Positions 14,086 through 17,814 of a stretch of DNA of 17,814 nucleotides are shown one piece after another. Every line of letters begins with the position of its first letter. Within the stretch, counting starts at the first letter, position 1. The notes beneath the pieces are model-generated. The model was not told the DNA's origin. It worked only from the letters and a program-made list of their open reading frames with translations, and made no database searches. A program made the translations under genes and the position numbers. Source of the stretch: Sulfuricurvum sp. IAE1 (GTDB taxonomy: Bacteria; Campylobacterota; Campylobacteria; Campylobacterales; Sulfurimonadaceae); assembly GCA_945867285.1 (NCBI GenBank), contig CAMBHX010000022.1:1-17814 (forward strand). Reading direction: 5' to 3'.

Positions 14086-15537
14086 TTGTTCTCATTTGTA
14101 ACACACTTTTTTAAATCCTGTTTTCATAGAGTCTCAGAGAGTTCATATAAGTCTGTTACATTCAAACAATCTGTTAATATATTGGAATACGCTATTTTAA
14201 AGTCTAAAGGGGTCTATTTATCCAACTTTACTCTCTTTCACTACGATAATGCACTTATTATTGATCTCCTCATTTTTCTTCCTCATCATGGTTTATATTT
14301 TGGTGAAAAAATATCTTGGACAGCAGCCCAACTCAAAGGGGCAAAGGTAGAATCTTCCACAAAAAAAAGTTCTACCACCCACCTAAAAATAATACAAGCA
14401 GCACTACATCAAAAGCTTGAAGATGTTTTATCCTTTGATTCTACTCCCATTGAGCGTTTTTTTTGGATGGAGAATCTTTATGAATCAGACTTTGATAAAC
14501 TTGATACATCCTTCCATCGGCTTTTATCTAAGGAGAGATTGATTTTTGCAGATAATGATATTAAAATTATTCAGGAGAAATTATTTTCTCTATCTTCGTA
14601 CCAAAAAAAATCCTATTCAAAGCTTAAGATCTTAGGTTCACTCCAAGCACATAGTCTCCTTTTGCCTAGCAAAAACAACCCTTTTGGAGCATTTTTATCA
14701 GCTCAACAACAAGCTTTTTTAAATGCCCCTATAGTCGATAAAAGTATCACGATACTCAGTGGCGATTTCGCTACTGGAAAAAGTACTGTATTGATTCGTA
14801 AGGTTCTACATTCACTCTTACACAATGATATCAAAGTCGCCATCATTACTCCAACCGTATTAAGTGGTGAACTTCTACGTAAAGAACTAATAGCGATATG
14901 TGAGTTCTCTGCAATTACACTAAATTACTCTAGAATACAATTTTTAAGCCCACCAATACCTGAAAAAACGATTACTCTCAATACTCTATCAAAGGACATT
15001 TCATTAATAGTATACGATGACCTTGATACGACTAATGCACTCTTTATGAACTCCCTCAACAAAGAACTACAAAGGCAAATGGTAATTATCTCAACATCAA
15101 ATTCAGCCTATGATGAGCACAGCCATCATCTAACTCAAGTCTATCGAATACCTATAATAAAAACTATCCATTGTACTGAATCTAACGAAGAGTTATCTAC
15201 ACTGCTAACAGAAATAAGAAAAATAATACAAACACGTCCATCTTCTCTTATGCTTATTCTCCTTGAGAGTGATGAAGAAATAGCCCGCTATAAAAAAGCT
15301 ATCGATGAACATTTACACATCGAATCATCAGTCATTACTACTGCTTTTAGTTTACAATATCAAAACATTGATTCAATCACCCTCTCAAAGCCTCTTAACG
15401 TATTAGGTATTTGCGTTGATTATTGTTTTGTTATTAATATTGATGTAGAATCTAAAGAGTACAAAATCGCCTTATCGCGAAGTTCTAAAAATATTACACT
15501 AATCTCTAGTGCAATATTAACCTCATCCATCTTATAA
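14086..15537 (+). CDS. Probable degenerate NERD-domain / superfamily 1 helicase-like ATPase
   Basis: A 483-residue protein assigned from motifs. Residues about 25-100 resemble a NERD nuclease domain: IIDLLIF (D60), then LYFGEK, where the usual acidic E-x-K signature is altered. A possible Q-motif (LSAQQQAF) precedes Walker A GDFATGKST (226-234). IVYDDLDT (308-315) is a Walker B, and GICVDYCFVINID with YKIALSRSSKNITLIS (459-474) resembles motifs V and VI of UvrD-like helicases, including the arginine finger R465. Motif III (GDxxQ) was not found, and the whole is shorter than typical NERD-helicases. ATP use is likely; unwinding and nuclease activity are doubtful. The start is TTG, with GGAG 9 bases upstream. 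It has its own promoter, and the cyclophilin gene follows after 18 bp. Confidence 0.62.
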   Translation: MFSFVTHFFKSCFHRVSESSYKSVTFKQSVNILEYAILKSKGVYLSNFTLFHYDNALIIDLLIFLPHHGLYFGEKISWTAAQLKGAKVESSTKKSSTTHLKIIQAALHQKLEDVLSFDSTPIERFFWMENLYESDFDKLDTSFHRLLSKERLIFADNDIKIIQEKLFSLSSYQKKSYSKLKILGSLQAHSLLLPSKNNPFGAFLSAQQQAFLNAPIVDKSITILSGDFATGKSTVLIRKVLHSLLHNDIKVAIITPTVLSGELLRKELIAICEFSAITLNYSRIQFLSPPIPEKTITLNTLSKDISLIVYDDLDTTNALFMNSLNKELQRQMVIISTSNSAYDEHSHHLTQVYRIPIIKTIHCTESNEELSTLLTEIRKIIQTRPSSLMLILLESDEEIARYKKAIDEHLHIESSVITTAFSLQYQNIDSITLSKPLNVLGICVDYCFVINIDVESKEYKIALSRSSKNITLISSAILTSSIL

Positions 15538-15538
15538 T
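15533..15538 (+). promoter_or_regulatory. Possible -10 box before the cyclophilin gene
   Basis: TATAAT overlaps the stop codon of the helicase-like gene, 17 bases before the cyclophilin ATG. The AAAGGAAA ribosome binding site lies between. It may let the cyclophilin be expressed independently, but chance is possible in AT-rich DNA. Confidence 0.3.
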
Positions 15539-15555
15539 TCAAAGGAAATTCTACT

Positions 15556-16086
15556 ATGCGTCACACACTTTTAGCGTTACTGCTAAGCTCTTATGTTTTT
15601 GGAGCTCATCCACAAGTCTCCTTACAAACTACTCAAGGTGAAATTGTTTTTGAGCTCTATGAAGATATTGCCCCCCTAGCTGTTGAAAATTTCACCACTC
15701 ATGTCAAAAATGGCTATTACAATGGTTTAGTATTTCATCGTATCATCAAAAACTTCATGGTACAAGGAGGAGATCCCACTGGTTCAGGTATGGGTGGAGA
15801 GTCTATTTGGAAAAAACCATTCAAAGATGAATTTAAATCAGGTATTGTTTTTAACAGCAGTGGGATTTTAGCAATGGCTAATTCTGGCCCTCGTACTAAT
15901 GGGAGTCAATTTTTTATCACCACTGCACCTACTCCTTGGCTCAATGGATACCATACTATTTTTGGAAAAGTAATCAAAGGAGCTGATGCTCTAGGCAAAC
16001 TTAATAATGTTCAAACTAATGGCCAAAATGGTGGGGACAAGCCTCTTCAAACGCAAAAAATTATCAAAGCTACGCTACTTCCGTAA
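15556..16086 (+). CDS. Exported cyclophilin-type peptidyl-prolyl isomerase
   Basis: A 176-residue protein that catalyses cis-trans isomerisation at proline. The signal peptide MRHTLLALLLSSYVFGA (1-17) sends it to the periplasm. The cyclophilin domain (about 21-175) contains FHRIIKNFMVQGGD (60-73, catalytic R62 and Q70), MANSGPRTNGSQFFI (107-121) and PWLNGYHTIFGKV (127-139, W128 and H133 at the positions of W121 and H126 in human cyclophilin A). The active site is complete, and the tryptophan is the residue linked to cyclosporin binding. A good AAAGGAAA ribosome binding site precedes the ATG. It is probably partly co-transcribed with the gene before it. Its stop abuts the stop of motB on the other strand with no gap. 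Confidence 0.94.
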   Translation: MRHTLLALLLSSYVFGAHPQVSLQTTQGEIVFELYEDIAPLAVENFTTHVKNGYYNGLVFHRIIKNFMVQGGDPTGSGMGGESIWKKPFKDEFKSGIVFNSSGILAMANSGPRTNGSQFFITTAPTPWLNGYHTIFGKVIKGADALGKLNNVQTNGQNGGDKPLQTQKIIKATLLP

Positions 16087-16923
16087 TCATTTTGACAACT
16101 TTGCCATCGAATCAAGGACGTTTTTTTGCGTCTCTTGATCAAGTTTTTTGTCATTAGACACAAACATATAAAACTCAACACGCCTATTTTTGGCACGATT
16201 CCCTTCAACGTTGTTAGATGCTATTGGCTTAGCAGCACCAAATCCTGCACTTGATAGTCGCATTGGATCGACTCCATACTGTGTCAATTCACGTACCACA
16301 TTAGAAGCTCTTGCCTGCGAGAGCTCCAAATTATCACCATACGAAGAACCCTTGGGAAGAAGCTGATTGTCTGTATAACCACGCACGGAAATATCTACTG
16401 TTGAAGGAAGGGTTTTAATAATATCTGCAACCCGTCTAACAAACCGATGCATCTCCTCATCATCCAATGTTGCATTAGAACCTCGAAAAGGGATGGTTGC
16501 AGGAAGCTTTAACAATACTCCATCCATACTCTGATCCAATGCCCCCTCCCCTACGGAAACATTTTGCATTTGTTCATCTTGACTACTACTAGGGTCAGTC
16601 TTACCATCATTTTGGGATGGATTGGTTTCAAGCACCGCACCACCATTGGCTACTGGCATCTTTCCACTACTTTGCTCCGAAGGATTTTCAGGAGTAGCAG
16701 GATCCATTGGGGTGACGGGGCTAATCTCTTCAGGAGCTGGAGCATAATCATAAATTTTGACAAATTCTTCTTTAATAGCACGCATTTTTTCTTTATTGAC
16801 TGACGCAAGGGCATACAATGCTATAAATAATGCCAATAAAAGACTAAAAAAGTCTGCTGTGGGTACCGCCCATTTTTCACATACTTCACATTGAGGACAC
16901 GCTTTTGATTTCTTTTTTCCCAT
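16087..16923 (-). CDS. motB: Flagellar motor stator protein MotB
   Basis: A 278-residue stator subunit that anchors the proton channel to peptidoglycan. One membrane helix (about 20-40) carries D24 in PTADFF, the conserved proton-binding aspartate. A plug/linker region follows (about 43-130), rich in Pro, Ser and Glu, then an OmpA-type peptidoglycan-binding domain (about 136-253) with ISVRGYTDNQLLP, NLELSQARA and NRAKNRRVEF. The cytoplasmic N-terminus is unusual, with three cysteines in CPQCEVC (9-15). In C. jejuni, as recalled, this region is similar but with fewer cysteines. The ribosome binding site is weak (GAGA). It follows motA by 12 bp and ends against the cyclophilin gene. Confidence 0.95.
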   Translation of the reverse strand: MGKKKSKACPQCEVCEKWAVPTADFFSLLLALFIALYALASVNKEKMRAIKEEFVKIYDYAPAPEEISPVTPMDPATPENPSEQSSGKMPVANGGAVLETNPSQNDGKTDPSSSQDEQMQNVSVGEGALDQSMDGVLLKLPATIPFRGSNATLDDEEMHRFVRRVADIIKTLPSTVDISVRGYTDNQLLPKGSSYGDNLELSQARASNVVRELTQYGVDPMRLSSAGFGAAKPIASNNVEGNRAKNRRVEFYMFVSNDKKLDQETQKNVLDSMAKLSK

Positions 16924-16935
16924 TCTAACGTCTCA

Positions 16936-17706
16936 TTACGTAAATTGACTATGCTTCTCTTCCGCAGGGGAGAGATAGTTAAGTAATTTAGCTTCAAGTG
17001 TTCTAGGGTTATCTCCATGAACAATTCCAATAATCCCAACAAGCATCACTTTTTGTTCTTTGACTATGTGGTGTGATTTAGCAATCATCTTACGTCCCCA
17101 TGGCCCAAGTAAAACATATGATGAGAAAATCCCTGTTACAGTTGCTGTAAATGCCCCAGCAATACCAGCAGCCATTTCAGCAGGATTATCAAGTTTTTGG
17201 AGTGCCAATATTAGTCCCAAAACGGCTCCAATAAGTCCCATAACAGGTGAAGTCTCTCCTGCCAAAATCCAATAATGACCACATCCATGATAATAGTGTT
17301 CCGTCTCTTCAATAACGGCTTCAAGAGTAGCTTCAATCGTGTCAATTTCATTGCCATCAACCGCCATACTAAGTCCCTGCTTCAAAAACTCATTATCCAA
17401 TTCTGAGACTCTTTTTTCCAAAGACAACAACCCATCTCGACGTGCCATAAGTGCCAAATCAACCAACTCCTTAATACGCTCTTCAAGATTCACTGGAGAT
17501 TTCTTAAACACCATCCCTAAATTTTTGAATGCACCTTTTACAAACTCCCCATCTGTTGCAACTGCCGCAGCAGCCATGGTTGTTGGAAAAATAACAATCA
17601 ACGACGCAATATGAATAATATGGAGAGGATTTCCACCGTCGATAATATCACCTGTACTAATAGAGGCGATCGCTATCACTAGACCTAAAATAACCGTTAA
17701 ATCCAC
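16936..17706 (-). CDS. motA: Flagellar motor stator protein MotA
   Basis: A 256-residue inner-membrane protein forming the proton channel with MotB. Four membrane segments lie at about 3-19, 28-50, 148-172 and 180-203, with a cytoplasmic loop between the second and third that contains R90 and E97, near the rotor-interacting residues R90 and E98 of E. coli. The prolines in AGETSPVMG (P154) and LGPWGRK (P202) match the functionally important pair. The frame starts with GTG at 17712, but the GTG at 17706 gives the family N-terminus MDLTVILGL and has AAGGAG 5 bases upstream, so it is preferred; the first GTG overlaps the ribosome binding site. motB follows. No known flagellar promoter type could be assigned upstream. 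Confidence 0.95.
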   Translation of the reverse strand: MDLTVILGLVIAIASISTGDIIDGGNPLHIIHIASLIVIFPTTMAAAAVATDGEFVKGAFKNLGMVFKKSPVNLEERIKELVDLALMARRDGLLSLEKRVSELDNEFLKQGLSMAVDGNEIDTIEATLEAVIEETEHYYHGCGHYWILAGETSPVMGLIGAVLGLILALQKLDNPAEMAAGIAGAFTATVTGIFSSYVLLGPWGRKMIAKSHHIVKEQKVMLVGIIGIVHGDNPRTLEAKLLNYLSPAEEKHSQFT

Positions 17707-17739
17707 ATCCACTCCTTGTCCGCTTCACCTAAAGTTACT

Positions 17740-17745
17740 ATTTTA
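17740..17745 (-). promoter_or_regulatory. Possible -10 box of motAB
   Basis: TAAAAT on the minus strand lies within ACTATcttaaaATAGT, a short inverted repeat about 35 bases before motA. It is one mismatch from the consensus. No sigma-54 (GG-N10-GC) or clear sigma-28 pattern was seen in the 102 bases available. Confidence 0.2.
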
Positions 17746-17814
17746 AGATAGTGTACCTTGTTTTCGCTGAAAATTATGTTTTTACGTCACTATCAGGATA
17801 AAAGAAGTTGTACA

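Noticed and set aside
17740..17756. Short inverted repeat before motA as an operator
   Set aside because: Arms of 5 bases in AT-rich DNA are common by chance.

Overview
The window looks like chromosomal DNA from a free-living Campylobacterota (Epsilonproteobacteria), probably a sulfur- or hydrogen-metabolising relative of Sulfuricurvum or Sulfurimonas. This is inferred from AT-rich coding sequence, MotA and MotB of the Campylobacter type, a PEB4-like chaperone lying between nth and fba as I recall for Campylobacter jejuni, a sulfur-type molybdoenzyme operon, and -10 boxes (TATAAT) without clear -35 boxes. The genus is a guess. No tRNA, rRNA, CRISPR array, transposase or integrase was seen.

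Layout. (1) 1-1682, minus strand: the end of an operon for a membrane-bound molybdopterin oxidoreductase. It runs four-cluster ferredoxin subunit, NrfD-type membrane anchor, then the first 44 codons of a Tat-exported catalytic subunit that leaves the window. (2) 1887-4113, minus strand: aroK, an exported thioredoxin-like protein and hisD, tightly packed. (3) 4174-7156, minus strand: an exported M23 peptidase with a TTG start, followed by a chemotaxis receptor whose periplasmic domain carries a CXXCH haem c motif. (4) 7269-10282: fba (+), a PEB4/SurA-like PPIase (-), nth (+) and a 57-residue lipoprotein gene (+). (5) 10390-12587, minus strand: pyk, then cmoA with almost no leader. (6) 12782-16086, plus strand: a putative HTH plus coiled-coil protein, an HU-family protein with a long AT-rich leader, a probable degenerate NERD/superfamily 1 helicase-like ATPase, and an exported cyclophilin. 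(7) 16087-17706, minus strand: motA-motB, with motB ending exactly where the cyclophilin gene ends.

Most genes are core functions: histidine and aromatic biosynthesis, glycolysis/gluconeogenesis, DNA repair, tRNA modification, envelope folding and motility. No complete new system is evident. The loci most worth a second look are the NERD/helicase-like protein near 14.1-15.5 kb, the haem-motif chemoreceptor, the B-C-A order of the redox operon, and the unrecognised HTH/coiled-coil gene beside HU. Several start codons were moved from the longest reading frame on the basis of ribosome binding sites, -10 boxes or family N-termini (fba, pyk, cmoA, motA, the chemoreceptor, the coiled-coil gene and the helicase-like gene).
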